42,055 nt of DNA, from assembly GCA_947631295.1 (NCBI GenBank), contig CANRKU010000009.1, positions 1 through 42,055 of the forward strand. The letters are read 5' to 3'. The DNA comes from an uncultured Bacilli bacterium (GTDB lineage Bacteria > Bacillota_I > Bacilli_A > RF39 > UBA660). The number at the start of each line of letters is the position of its first letter. Within the stretch, counting starts at the first letter, position 1. The position numbers were made by a program, and so were the translations under genes. The notes under the pieces were generated by a model that was not told the origin of the DNA, searched no databases, and saw only the letters and a list, made by a program, of their open reading frames with translations. Of this stretch, positions 26,038 to 33,482 are shown in pieces.

Positions 26038-26718
26038 ATGAAATTAAAAGATGAAAAGATAAATAAGTTCTTTAAAGCAACTATATCGTTTGAGAATGAT
26101 AAATACATGAGTATAGTTTTATATTTAGTTTATAATGGCAAAGAAAAATTAAAAGGGTTAATTCCACAAATAAAATTTAAAGTTTGGGAAAAAGAAAAAT
26201 TTATGACAGTTGATATAGAAAATATAAAAATTCTAGAAGAGTGGAAAGAAATTCATAAAAATGATAAATTATATATAAAGGATGTATTAGATTATGTAAA
26301 AACACACCAACAATTATTATTAGATTATTGGAATGCTGATATACCAGAGTTTGAAGCAAAACAAATATTTTTTGATGAGACAAATGATCGTTTCGGATGT
26401 ACTAGTTTAAGTAAAAGAAAATCAGGTTTACCTATGAATTTAGTTTTTTATTGTTCTTATACACTTGATAGAGATAATATATTATTTTTTCAGAATGATT
26501 ATGAAAACCTTAATTATAATAACATGATTATGATGAGTGTTGATAAAGAAAACCCACAAGTATTAGTAAATAGAAAAATAAATATAAAAGAAGAAGATAT
26601 GATACTATTAAAAAATTTTATAAAGAAATATTATAAAGTAATAACAAAATATAATGATGATACTATTAATGATGCTGAAATATTTGATTTAATTGATGAA
26701 GATGCAAAGGAGTTTTAA
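26038..26718 (+). CDS. Orphan 226-residue protein of the unit 2 operon
   Basis: I do not recognise this protein. It is soluble, with a beta-rich first half (FFKATISFENDKYMSIVLYL, IPQIKFKVWEKEKF), a helix KTHQQLLLDYWNADI and a second mixed half (LPMNLVFYCSYTLDRDNILF) ending in an acidic tail. There is no cysteine cluster, P-loop or nuclease motif. It lies 16 bp after the polymerase-like gene and 2 bp before the second DnaB-like gene, so it is made with them. The ribosome-binding site is weak, which suggests translation depends on coupling to the gene before. A structural partner of the polymerase-like protein is possible but unproven. Confidence 0.55.
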   Translation: MKLKDEKINKFFKATISFENDKYMSIVLYLVYNGKEKLKGLIPQIKFKVWEKEKFMTVDIENIKILEEWKEIHKNDKLYIKDVLDYVKTHQQLLLDYWNADIPEFEAKQIFFDETNDRFGCTSLSKRKSGLPMNLVFYCSYTLDRDNILFFQNDYENLNYNNMIMMSVDKENPQVLVNRKINIKEEDMILLKNFIKKYYKVITKYNDDTINDAEIFDLIDEDAKEF

Positions 26719-26720
26719 AA

Positions 26721-27455
26721 ATGAATGATTTTAAAGAAAATTATATACCTTTAACAGTAGTTGCATCAGAACCTTTAAATGGTAAAATGGAATTAATTTA
26801 TAAAATAATTTGTGATTTTGGAATAAATGCTAAAAAAAGTATCCAAATTTTTAACTTTGATGGAAATAATCATTGGTTTACAGAAAATTTAATCGCTAGT
26901 ATATCTAAAATGGATAAACATAAAGTTGAAGCTTATTTTAATCCTTGTGAGGTAGTAGGTAAACTTTATAAAGATTCTTTAGATATAAAAAAATTGGACT
27001 ATGCTGTTAAATTATTACAAGAACATGATATAATAATGGTAGATTTTGATAAGCAAATAATTTCCAAAGATTATTTAGACTATTTAATAGACTATCATCA
27101 AGATGTTAATAGAAAACCACGAGATATTTATATTATAAATACTTTGGATGCTCTTTTAAAAAAAACTACTTATAGTAAAGAAATGGTACTTGAAAAACTT
27201 TCTAATTTTGCTAAGAAGAATCAAGTTCAAATAATTGTAATTGCAGATGCCAAATATAGAAATAGTCAAAATCTTGAATTAAATGATATCATAGAATATG
27301 AAACAATTTGTAAATATACTACCAAATATTTATTATCCAAAAGAGAAACTAAAAATACACTAGCTGTTTTAGAATATAATGCTGAAAATGATATAACTTC
27401 AATAAAAAGATATAAAGTAAATTTCGATAGTCATTATATCAAGGAGGAGATATAA
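26721..27455 (+). CDS. DnaB-like RecA-fold protein with degenerate Walker A (second of two)
   Basis: The 244-residue product matches the DnaB ATPase core: the P-loop position reads VVASEPLNGKMELI where DnaB has AARPSMGKTAL, so Gly-Lys remain but Thr is Met. KSIQIFNFDGNNHWFTENLI corresponds to the SLEMS helix, ISKMDKHKVE to the S-RVD-x-x-LR turn, IYIINTLDALL (~136-146) to Walker B IVIDYLQLM, and VQIIVIADAKY to VPVIALSQLSR. The Walker B acid is changed to Asn (IINT). Helicase activity is therefore unlikely. The protein is related to 23352-23954 and has the same lack of an N-terminal domain. A structural or decoy role, for example a mixed ring with host or phage DnaB, is inference. Confidence 0.65.
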   Translation: MNDFKENYIPLTVVASEPLNGKMELIYKIICDFGINAKKSIQIFNFDGNNHWFTENLIASISKMDKHKVEAYFNPCEVVGKLYKDSLDIKKLDYAVKLLQEHDIIMVDFDKQIISKDYLDYLIDYHQDVNRKPRDIYIINTLDALLKKTTYSKEMVLEKLSNFAKKNQVQIIVIADAKYRNSQNLELNDIIEYETICKYTTKYLLSKRETKNTLAVLEYNAENDITSIKRYKVNFDSHYIKEEI

Positions 27456-27459
27456 AAGT

Positions 27460-28740
27460 ATGAAAGTAAGAATTATTAAAGGCACTAATCAAATAGGTGG
27501 TTGCATTACTGAAATAACTAGTGATAAAGGAACGAAAATTATTATTGATTTTGGTGAAGAATTAACTGACGAATCTAATTCATGTATTGATTATCCATTG
27601 GATGGACTTACTTATGGAAAAACAAAATATAAGGGAGTTTTTATAACACATAGTCATGGTGATCATATTGGACTTATTCCTAATATTAAAAAGAATATTC
27701 CAATATACATAGAAGAAATCTCAGCAAAGATTTTTGAGGTGTCAAATGCCTTCTGTTCAGGAAAATCATTTCATGGCAAATTAAAGAAATTTAAGTTTGA
27801 AGAAAAAATAACCATAGATGATTTAGTTATAACACCATATCGCACTGATCATTCGGCTTATAATTCTACTATGTTTTTGATAGAAAACAATGGTAAAAGA
27901 GTGTTACATTTAGGTGATTATCGTTCTACAGGTTACAGTGGAAAGACATTTTATGATAATTTAAAGAAAATTGGATCTGTCGATTTATTAATAACTGAAG
28001 GCACTAACGTAACCAATCCTAACAAAGAAAGTAGTACAGAAGTAGAATTAAAAGAAAAAGCTAAAAATATATTTAAAAACTATAAACAAATATTTATTTT
28101 ACAAGCCTCTACAAATTTAGATCGTTTACGTAGTTTTAGAGAAGCAGCTTTAGAAACAGGTAAAAAATTTATTTTAGATATTTCAACCGCAAATATATTA
28201 AAAGCCATAGATGACCCTAATTATCAGTATTTAAATGATGAAGATGTAACTACATGGGTACCTAATGCCTATTCAAAAAATAATAAATCTAAAAGAGTAG
28301 ACAGTTTTTATTCTCACAAAGATTCTGATTTTTATCAAAAATACATTGAACCATTTGATAATATTAAATTCAAAAAAGAACATGTTCATGGTGAGTATGT
28401 CATGTTAGTTAAAACATCCATGGCTAAAGATATAGAATGCAATTTAAAAAATTATCGGGATAATGCCCATTTAATATATTCGATGTGGCTTGGGTATAAA
28501 GATAAGACAAGACCTAATACAGAAAAGACAAGAGAATTTTTAGATCATATGAAGAATCTGAATATTGATGAAGAATATCTTCATACATCTGGACATGCTG
28601 ATTTAAAAACAATTCAGGATGTCTTTGAAATAGTTAAACCTAAGAAAGCTATTGGTATACATACTAAAGATAATACTAAATTAGCAGAATATTGTGCTAA
28701 TTATGTCATAATAAATGATAATGAAGAAATTGAGGTGTAA
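27460..28740 (+). CDS. RNase J-like beta-CASP metallo-beta-lactamase nuclease
   Basis: The 426-residue protein has the full metal site: HSHGDH (H64, H66, D68, H69), then TDHSA, LHLGDYR, and the beta-CASP motifs ITEGT, SGHAD and IGIHT. RNase J and CPSF-like enzymes of this family are 5'-3' exo- or endonucleases on RNA, and some act on DNA. It lacks the ~100-residue C-terminal domain that RNase J uses to form dimers. All catalytic residues look intact, so this is probably an active nuclease. GGAGGAG lies upstream, 4 bp after the DnaB-like gene. In this operon it is a candidate effector. It is not the housekeeping rnj gene judging by location and divergence. Confidence 0.8.
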   Translation: MKVRIIKGTNQIGGCITEITSDKGTKIIIDFGEELTDESNSCIDYPLDGLTYGKTKYKGVFITHSHGDHIGLIPNIKKNIPIYIEEISAKIFEVSNAFCSGKSFHGKLKKFKFEEKITIDDLVITPYRTDHSAYNSTMFLIENNGKRVLHLGDYRSTGYSGKTFYDNLKKIGSVDLLITEGTNVTNPNKESSTEVELKEKAKNIFKNYKQIFILQASTNLDRLRSFREAALETGKKFILDISTANILKAIDDPNYQYLNDEDVTTWVPNAYSKNNKSKRVDSFYSHKDSDFYQKYIEPFDNIKFKKEHVHGEYVMLVKTSMAKDIECNLKNYRDNAHLIYSMWLGYKDKTRPNTEKTREFLDHMKNLNIDEEYLHTSGHADLKTIQDVFEIVKPKKAIGIHTKDNTKLAEYCANYVIINDNEEIEV

Positions 28741-28742
28741 TC

Positions 28743-30386
28743 ATGGAAATAGATGGAATGAGTTTTGAAGAATTTATAGAAATTTTTGATGAGTATTTTC
28801 AAAATTTTATTTTGAGAGTAAGAGATTCTAAACAAGATTATAATAAGAGTAATGATAAGGAATGTTTAGTTTATTACAGTGGGATAGAGGCTTTTACTGT
28901 CATAGAATATAAAAAAGATGGCAAAAAAGGTATCAAGTTAGATTTTCCAATAAATGTATATAAATTAAATCCAACAGGACTAAGGAATGCAAGTAAAAAA
29001 AGTAATGATGAAGAAGTTTTGATTGATGAACAAATAGAAGATTTTGAAGAAGGTCAAACGAGAGAACAAAAAGAAGCCAAATATCGTATTGGTGTTGGAA
29101 ATATATGTGATGCGATGCATAAATTGTTTGATTTTGAGATGGATAAAATTACTTTTAATATAAATTTTAGTGAAAATAAAAAGATAGATAAAGATAAAAT
29201 AATAAACAATTTTTATAAATTAATAGTTCATGAATTTGCTCAGCTTACAAATAGTCATAATCGAGATAAAAATACCAAAAACTTAACTAACAATTCTATT
29301 TTTAAAATAACTAATAATAAAAATAATAATATTATAGATTCTATTTCATCTAAAGCAGAATGTTATGATATTTGTCAGGAGTTTTCTGATCAGGTTGAAT
29401 TTACTTTAAAATTTACTCCAAAATTGACAACTAGGGATGAAGAAAGAAATTCAACACCTAAAGACATTATCGCTTTACAATGTTGGTTTTTAAGAAAAGC
29501 AAGAGATATGGGTGTAACTAGTGGTGTTGAATTTACTGTTAATTCTTATTATAGAGGTAGATATGATACTGAAAAGTCATTACAAAGGTTTTCAGAAAAT
29601 ACTAAAAATGCTATTGAAAAATATAAATTTACCTCTTGTAGAAAATTAGAAAAATCATATCAGCATTTCTTTATGCTTCGGGCACATGAGATGAATGATT
29701 TATTTGAAATTCAAAAAGATGAAAAAATAGATTATTTTGAACAAGAATATGGTATATATAATCCAAAAGTATATGGATCTGAGCATTTTAAAAAAGATAA
29801 AAAAACAGATAAAACTGGTAGAATAGATTGTATAGTTTATAAATACAAATTAGATGGCAAGAAGAGATTAATAAGTGATCTATATATGATTGAATTAAAA
29901 GTTAATTGCGATGTTATATTAGGGGATAATGGGGTTATGACACATCTAGAAGATATTTGTGCATTCTTGAATTATGAAGGTAATGTTAAATATCGATATT
30001 CTACGTTAGAAAAGAGAATTAATGATCGTATAAAAATATTATCAGGAGGAAAAGAAGAAGCAAGATTTGAAAATGTTGCTAAGCACTTTTATACAGTAAT
30101 TGGATATACTAACGAGAACGAGTCTGAGAAAGAGATCATAATGGGAATGTTAAAAAAGTTAAATGATAAGGATACTGTTGATGAAATGATAAAATGTGGT
30201 TATCCTAAAACTGTAGATGGTAAGACTAAAAAATTTTACTTGAATAAACGTTTTAAAGGCATAACGCTTCGCGATTTAAAACAAAATATTAATAAATGTG
30301 ATATCAAATTCTTCTTAGAAAAAAATATTTTTAATGAAAAAAATATAGGAGTAGATTTTGATGATATTACTAAAGAATTATTTTAA
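28743..30386 (+). CDS. Probable PD-(D/E)xK nuclease, last gene of the unit 2 operon
   Basis: In this 547-residue protein the segment ~358-390 reads TGRIDCIVYKY, then ISDLYMIELKVN. An Asp (D362) followed 22 residues later by E384-L-K386 in consecutive strands is the PD-(D/E)xK signature, and upstream glutamates (~333-347) could complete it. The N-terminal ~290 residues include a beta-rich region (MDKITFNINFS, VEFTLKFTPKL) and are unfamiliar. The stop of the previous gene is two bases away and its end supplies the GAGGTG site. It is a second possible nuclease effector. It could instead be a structural protein with a relict nuclease fold. No strong terminator follows. Confidence 0.6.
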   Translation: MEIDGMSFEEFIEIFDEYFQNFILRVRDSKQDYNKSNDKECLVYYSGIEAFTVIEYKKDGKKGIKLDFPINVYKLNPTGLRNASKKSNDEEVLIDEQIEDFEEGQTREQKEAKYRIGVGNICDAMHKLFDFEMDKITFNINFSENKKIDKDKIINNFYKLIVHEFAQLTNSHNRDKNTKNLTNNSIFKITNNKNNNIIDSISSKAECYDICQEFSDQVEFTLKFTPKLTTRDEERNSTPKDIIALQCWFLRKARDMGVTSGVEFTVNSYYRGRYDTEKSLQRFSENTKNAIEKYKFTSCRKLEKSYQHFFMLRAHEMNDLFEIQKDEKIDYFEQEYGIYNPKVYGSEHFKKDKKTDKTGRIDCIVYKYKLDGKKRLISDLYMIELKVNCDVILGDNGVMTHLEDICAFLNYEGNVKYRYSTLEKRINDRIKILSGGKEEARFENVAKHFYTVIGYTNENESEKEIIMGMLKKLNDKDTVDEMIKCGYPKTVDGKTKKFYLNKRFKGITLRDLKQNINKCDIKFFLEKNIFNEKNIGVDFDDITKELF

Positions 30387-30687
30387 AATAAGTTGTTTAA
30401 GAAATATAAAATACATTCAATTTAGTTTATTATATAATATCATTAGTTAATAAGTGTTTAAAAGTAGGATATTTTTTAAAGATAATCACAAACAGTTCAA
30501 AAATTTTAAAAATAATATTTGAAACAACAGTTGAATTTTATTATTAAATTATAATATCAAAAAAATAACTAGGATTAGAAATTTGAACTAATTTTCTCCT
30601 AAGCGATAGTTCGGCAGTTCTATTCTATCCGGGAACACTAGATTGATAAGAAATTCAGAAAAATACGAGTAAAAATAGAAAGCGTAC

Positions 30688-30716
30688 TTGATAAAAACAC
30701 GTTTTTATGTTATGAT
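30688..30716 (+). promoter_or_regulatory. Promoter of the antitoxin RNA
   Basis: TTGATA (30688-30693), a 17-nt spacer, TATGAT (30711-30716). No protein start follows. The predicted RNA start is ~30723. The stretch 30387-30680 shows no gene I can support. Confidence 0.75.
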
Positions 30717-30722
30717 GAATAT

Positions 30723-30840
30723 GTCAAGGAAACTTGCATAAAATAAAAAGGATACATTTGATTGCTTGGATCAGATGTTATCCCTTATGTGGAATGCATC
30801 TGAAATCAACACATGTTGAAATCAGATGCTTTTGCTATTT
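30723..30840 (+). ncRNA. Predicted antisense RNA antitoxin (type I)
   Basis: It runs from a strong promoter to the hairpin GCATCTGA (30796-30803) / TCAGATGC (30822-30829) with T-rich tail. It is ~115 nt, has no credible ORF, and is fully complementary to the 3' part of the toxin mRNA, which runs the other way. This convergent overlap is the layout of txpA/RatA and bsrG/SR4 in Bacillus. Confidence 0.65.
30740..30786 (-). terminator. Terminator of the toxin mRNA
   Basis: On the minus strand AAGGGATA (30786-30779) pairs with TATCCTT (30754-30748), followed by a T-rich run. This also places the complement of the toxin mRNA's 5' end at its 3' end. Confidence 0.5.
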
Positions 30841-30912
30841 TAGAAGTAAAATAATTACCACTAAGAATAGGAGTAATATTATAATAAATTGAGAAAATTC
30901 TCTTTTTGTCAT
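30835..30912 (-). CDS. Type I toxin: 25-residue hydrophobic peptide
   Basis: The minus-strand ATG is at 30912-30910 and the stop TAG at 30837-30835. The product begins MTKREFSQF and continues as one uninterrupted hydrophobic helix of Ile, Leu, Val and Phe to a final Lys. This is the form of the Fst/TxpA/BsrG group of membrane toxins. GAAAGGTGGTGG is a very strong ribosome-binding site. Its promoter lies ~70 bp before. The RNA of the opposite strand should repress it. A repeat of GGATACATTTGA at both ends of the mRNA in opposite orientation would let the 5' and 3' ends pair and hold translation down, as in other type I toxins. It would help keep the element in the population. Confidence 0.75.
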   Translation of the reverse strand: MTKREFSQFIIILLLFLVVIILLLK

Positions 30913-30990
30913 AAATACCACCACCTTTCTTTTATCCTTTGATAAATAGAAAGGGAAAGCATCTGATATATTTCAAATGTATCCAATAGC

Positions 30991-31019
30991 ATCATATCAA
31001 ACAAACGTTCTTTGTGCAA
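30991..31019 (-). promoter_or_regulatory. Promoter of the toxin mRNA
   Basis: On the minus strand: TTGCAC (31019-31014), a 17-nt spacer, TATGAT (30996-30991). The predicted start is the G at ~30984, at GGATACATTTGA. Confidence 0.7.
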
Positions 31020-31262
31020 TATATTTGTGTTAAAAATTATACAATTTCAAAATAAATATTTTGGTTTTTAAGCTTTTTATACAAAATGAAATATGTAATC
31101 TTTTATTTTATTGACTTTATATGCTAATGAAGTATACTTATAATAGATTATAATATTCTGTCTGTATTTTAATATATACCTTACTAGGATAATGAAATTA
31201 TCTAAGTTTAAAATGAATTCATAGATTTATTATTATTTTGTGAGGTGCAATTAAGAGGTTAT

Positions 31263-31418
31263 ATGAAAAAAATTAAATTGAATGTTTTTTTTAGCCGATT
31301 ATTATCGCTATTATTATTCATAGTAGTAATAGCAGTAGCATTTTTGTTTATAGGATGCAAAGAATGTGAACAAAAGGAAACATGGGATACAATTCAAGAC
31401 ATTAATAATGTAAAATGA
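31263..31418 (+). CDS. 51-residue lipoprotein-like peptide
   Basis: The ATG at 31263 has AAGAGG just upstream. The product has a basic start, a long hydrophobic segment (LLSLLLFIVVIAVAFLFIGC) with a plausible lipobox FIGC, and a short tail CKECEQKETWDTIQDINNVK. The stop lies inside repeat A2. It is too short for a typical solute-binding lipoprotein. It may be a small membrane peptide or the cut end of a gene that recombined at repeat A. I do not recognise it. Confidence 0.5.
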   Translation: MKKIKLNVFFSRLLSLLLFIVVIAVAFLFIGCKECEQKETWDTIQDINNVK

Positions 31419-31461
31419 AATTAGTATGCAAAGAGGAGAAATCCTCTTTTTCTATTTCATT
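31403..31461 (+). repeat. Repeat A, copy 2 (59 bp, contains terminator)
   Basis: Second copy of 21250-21309, with AAGAGGA/TCCTCTT hairpin and T run. It marks the right border of cargo unit 2. Confidence 0.95.
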
Positions 31462-31524
31462 TTTATGAAAGTGATGAGCAATCAATAGATTTTGCATATA
31501 ATATCATAGAAAGGAGAAGAACTG

Positions 31525-33144
31525 GTGAGTAATAAATTTTGTAATGTCCCAACGAACTGTTACATTTTTGGTCCAACAGGCCCAACAGGACCTACTGGTG
31601 AAGCAGAATCCATTACAATTGGTAACGTTAGTACAACAGATTATCAAGATGAAGCTCAAGTAATAGATCATAAAGAAGGACTTGTTCATACACTAGATTT
31701 TGTGATTCCAAGAGGACAAATAGGAATACCAGGGCCTAGAGGAAAAGATGGGACTAGTGTTACGATTTTAGGATCTTATGTATCTGTTTCAGAACTGAAT
31801 AAAGTACATCCTATAGGCCATATGGGAGAATCTTATTTAGTAGGTAACAATTTATATATATGGTCTGAAACAGATGATACTTGGAAAGATGTAGGTCAAA
31901 TTAAAGGTCCGCAAGGAGAAAGAGGAATTCAAGGAGTACAAGGTATTCAAGGAGAAATAGGTCCTCAGGGTGAAAAAGGAGAACAAGGAATACCAGGGCC
32001 AGTAGGAATGCAGGGAGAAGTAGGTCCTAAAGGAGATCCTGGTGAACGAGGAGAGCAAGGTCCACCTGGGCCTCAAGGTATTCAGGGTGTTCCTGGACCA
32101 AAAGGAGATAAAGGAGAAAAAGGTGACCAAGGAATACCAGGACCAGAAGGAATTGAAGGTCCAAAAGGTAATCCTGGAGAAAGAGGAGAACAAGGACCAC
32201 CCGGACCACAAGGTTTGCAGGGAATCAAAGGAGATCCTGGTGAGCCAGGCGAAAGAGGTGAACAGGGTCCACCTGGGCCTCAGGGTATTGCTGGTCCTAA
32301 AGGAGATCCTGGTGAACGAGGAGAAAAGGGTGAACAGGGTCCACCTGGACCTCAAGGAATGCAAGGAGAAGTAGGTCCTAAAGGTGATACTGGGTTAGGA
32401 GAAACTATCAGTCTTGGAGTTGTAGTAACGGGAGCAGCTGGAACTTTTGCGAAAATTGTAGATCATAAAGATGGATTAAATCATCGATTAGATTTTGTGA
32501 TTCCTCGCGGTGTAAATGGTAGTGATGGCGAGAAAGGTGAACCGGGACCTCCAGGACCTCAAGGCGAGCAGGGTTTTCCTGGACAAAAGGGTGAAAAAGG
32601 AGAACCCGGGGAAAGAGGTATTGCTGGTCCACCCGGACCTCAAGGGCCTCCAGGTCCATTAGTAATACCTACCGTTTCTATTACTACTTTTCATCCTGAA
32701 AATTCCGATAATGGGATTAAAGTAGAAGCCAATCAAAATCTTCCACTAGATTTAAAAATTACGAATGAAGAAGCAGATTTTATTTTAAATGAAGAAGAAC
32801 AGACTATAACCATAAAATACCCAGGTACTTATCGAGTAGATTTTGTGGTATATGCTAATTCAATTAGTAGTGGTAGTTTTATAAAATCAAAGGATATTGT
32901 CTCTATTGGTTTTAAAAGAATCAATGAAGAAACAGTATATGCAGGTGCAAGTATTTGGAGTGATAATCAATTACCTTCAGCAGTTGTTGGAAGTGGTATT
33001 ATTACAGTAGTTGATAATGATGATACTTTTGAATTAGTCAATGTTGGAAAACAAGATATCTATTTAAATAGCCCTACTTTAGATGATGATACTTCCTTAT
33101 TTTCTAATCCTGTTGTTAGCATGATTATTCAGAAAATTCAATAA
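31525..33144 (+). CDS. Collagen-like protein with BclA-type C-terminal domain
   Basis: The 539-residue protein starts with GTG after AAGGAG. A short N-terminus ([20 protein letters not shown]) resembles exosporium-targeted proteins. Two Gly-X-Y tracts follow (bases ~31720-32395 and ~32515-32660, rich in GPPGPQG and GERGEQG). Before each tract sits a similar non-collagen segment ([18 protein letters not shown] and [18 protein letters not shown]). The last ~150 residues ([41 protein letters not shown]) have the C1q/TNF-like beta form of BclA, which trimerises spore-surface filaments. Cargo of this kind inside an element that interrupts a sporulation gene is notable. A CATATAATA lies at 31495-31503 with no SigA -35, so a sporulation sigma factor could read it. 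That is inference. Confidence 0.85.
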   Translation: MSNKFCNVPTNCYIFGPTGPTGPTGEAESITIGNVSTTDYQDEAQVIDHKEGLVHTLDFVIPRGQIGIPGPRGKDGTSVTILGSYVSVSELNKVHPIGHMGESYLVGNNLYIWSETDDTWKDVGQIKGPQGERGIQGVQGIQGEIGPQGEKGEQGIPGPVGMQGEVGPKGDPGERGEQGPPGPQGIQGVPGPKGDKGEKGDQGIPGPEGIEGPKGNPGERGEQGPPGPQGLQGIKGDPGEPGERGEQGPPGPQGIAGPKGDPGERGEKGEQGPPGPQGMQGEVGPKGDTGLGETISLGVVVTGAAGTFAKIVDHKDGLNHRLDFVIPRGVNGSDGEKGEPGPPGPQGEQGFPGQKGEKGEPGERGIAGPPGPQGPPGPLVIPTVSITTFHPENSDNGIKVEANQNLPLDLKITNEEADFILNEEEQTITIKYPGTYRVDFVVYANSISSGSFIKSKDIVSIGFKRINEETVYAGASIWSDNQLPSAVVGSGIITVVDNDDTFELVNVGKQDIYLNSPTLDDDTSLFSNPVVSMIIQKIQ

Positions 33145-33170
33145 GAGTAGTTTTTTAATTACTCTTTTTA
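33143..33170 (+). terminator. Terminator of the collagen-like gene
   Basis: AAGAGTA (33143-33149) pairs with TACTCTT (33160-33166), then T. A second weaker hairpin, AGAAC/GTTCT with a T run, lies at 33187-33220. Confidence 0.75.
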
Positions 33171-33259
33171 TGTGTATTTCTTTTTTAGAACATTTTTCCA
33201 TGATTTAAGTTCTTTTTTTAATTTTTATTAATAATTTTATATAGAAGGAGGTATTATGA

Positions 33260-33457
33260 TTGATTTCCATACAAGAACCAATATCTATTGATGTTAAAAA
33301 ATTACCAAAAGAGTACCAAGTTTTAAATTTAAGAATGCTTTTTAATAAAGAATTATATGATGAAAAAATAATAACTTTTGATATCTTTGATCGGATGCAA
33401 AAATTATTAATGAAGAAGATGGATCAATTTATTTTAAAGAATAGGAATAATCTATAG
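33260..33457 (+). CDS. Small protein next to the recombinase, possible directionality factor
   Basis: This 65-residue helical protein (EPISIDVKKLPKEYQVLN, MLFNKELYDEKIITFDIFDR) starts at TTG 33260, eight bases after AAGGAGG. The ATG at 33256 gives only an 11-residue frame. The KELYDEKIITFDIFDRMQK part resembles the short helical segments often found in small proteins beside large serine recombinases. It is 25 bp before the recombinase gene and co-directional. Excision by large serine recombinases needs a small partner protein. This is the only candidate in the element beside the recombinase, so an RDF role is a fair guess, not shown. Confidence 0.55.
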   Translation: MISIQEPISIDVKKLPKEYQVLNLRMLFNKELYDEKIITFDIFDRMQKLLMKKMDQFILKNRNNL

Positions 33458-33482
33458 TCAAATTAGAAAGGAACCAAATACC

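Noticed and set aside
30540-30680. A relatively GC-rich patch (around GTTCGGCAGTTC and ATCCGGGAACAC) as a tRNA or gene remnant
   Set aside because: No cloverleaf could be drawn and all frames have early stops; origin unknown.
31852-32659. Long minus-strand and other-frame open frames across the collagen-like gene
   Set aside because: They arise from the repetitive Gly-Pro codon pattern and have no ribosome-binding sites.
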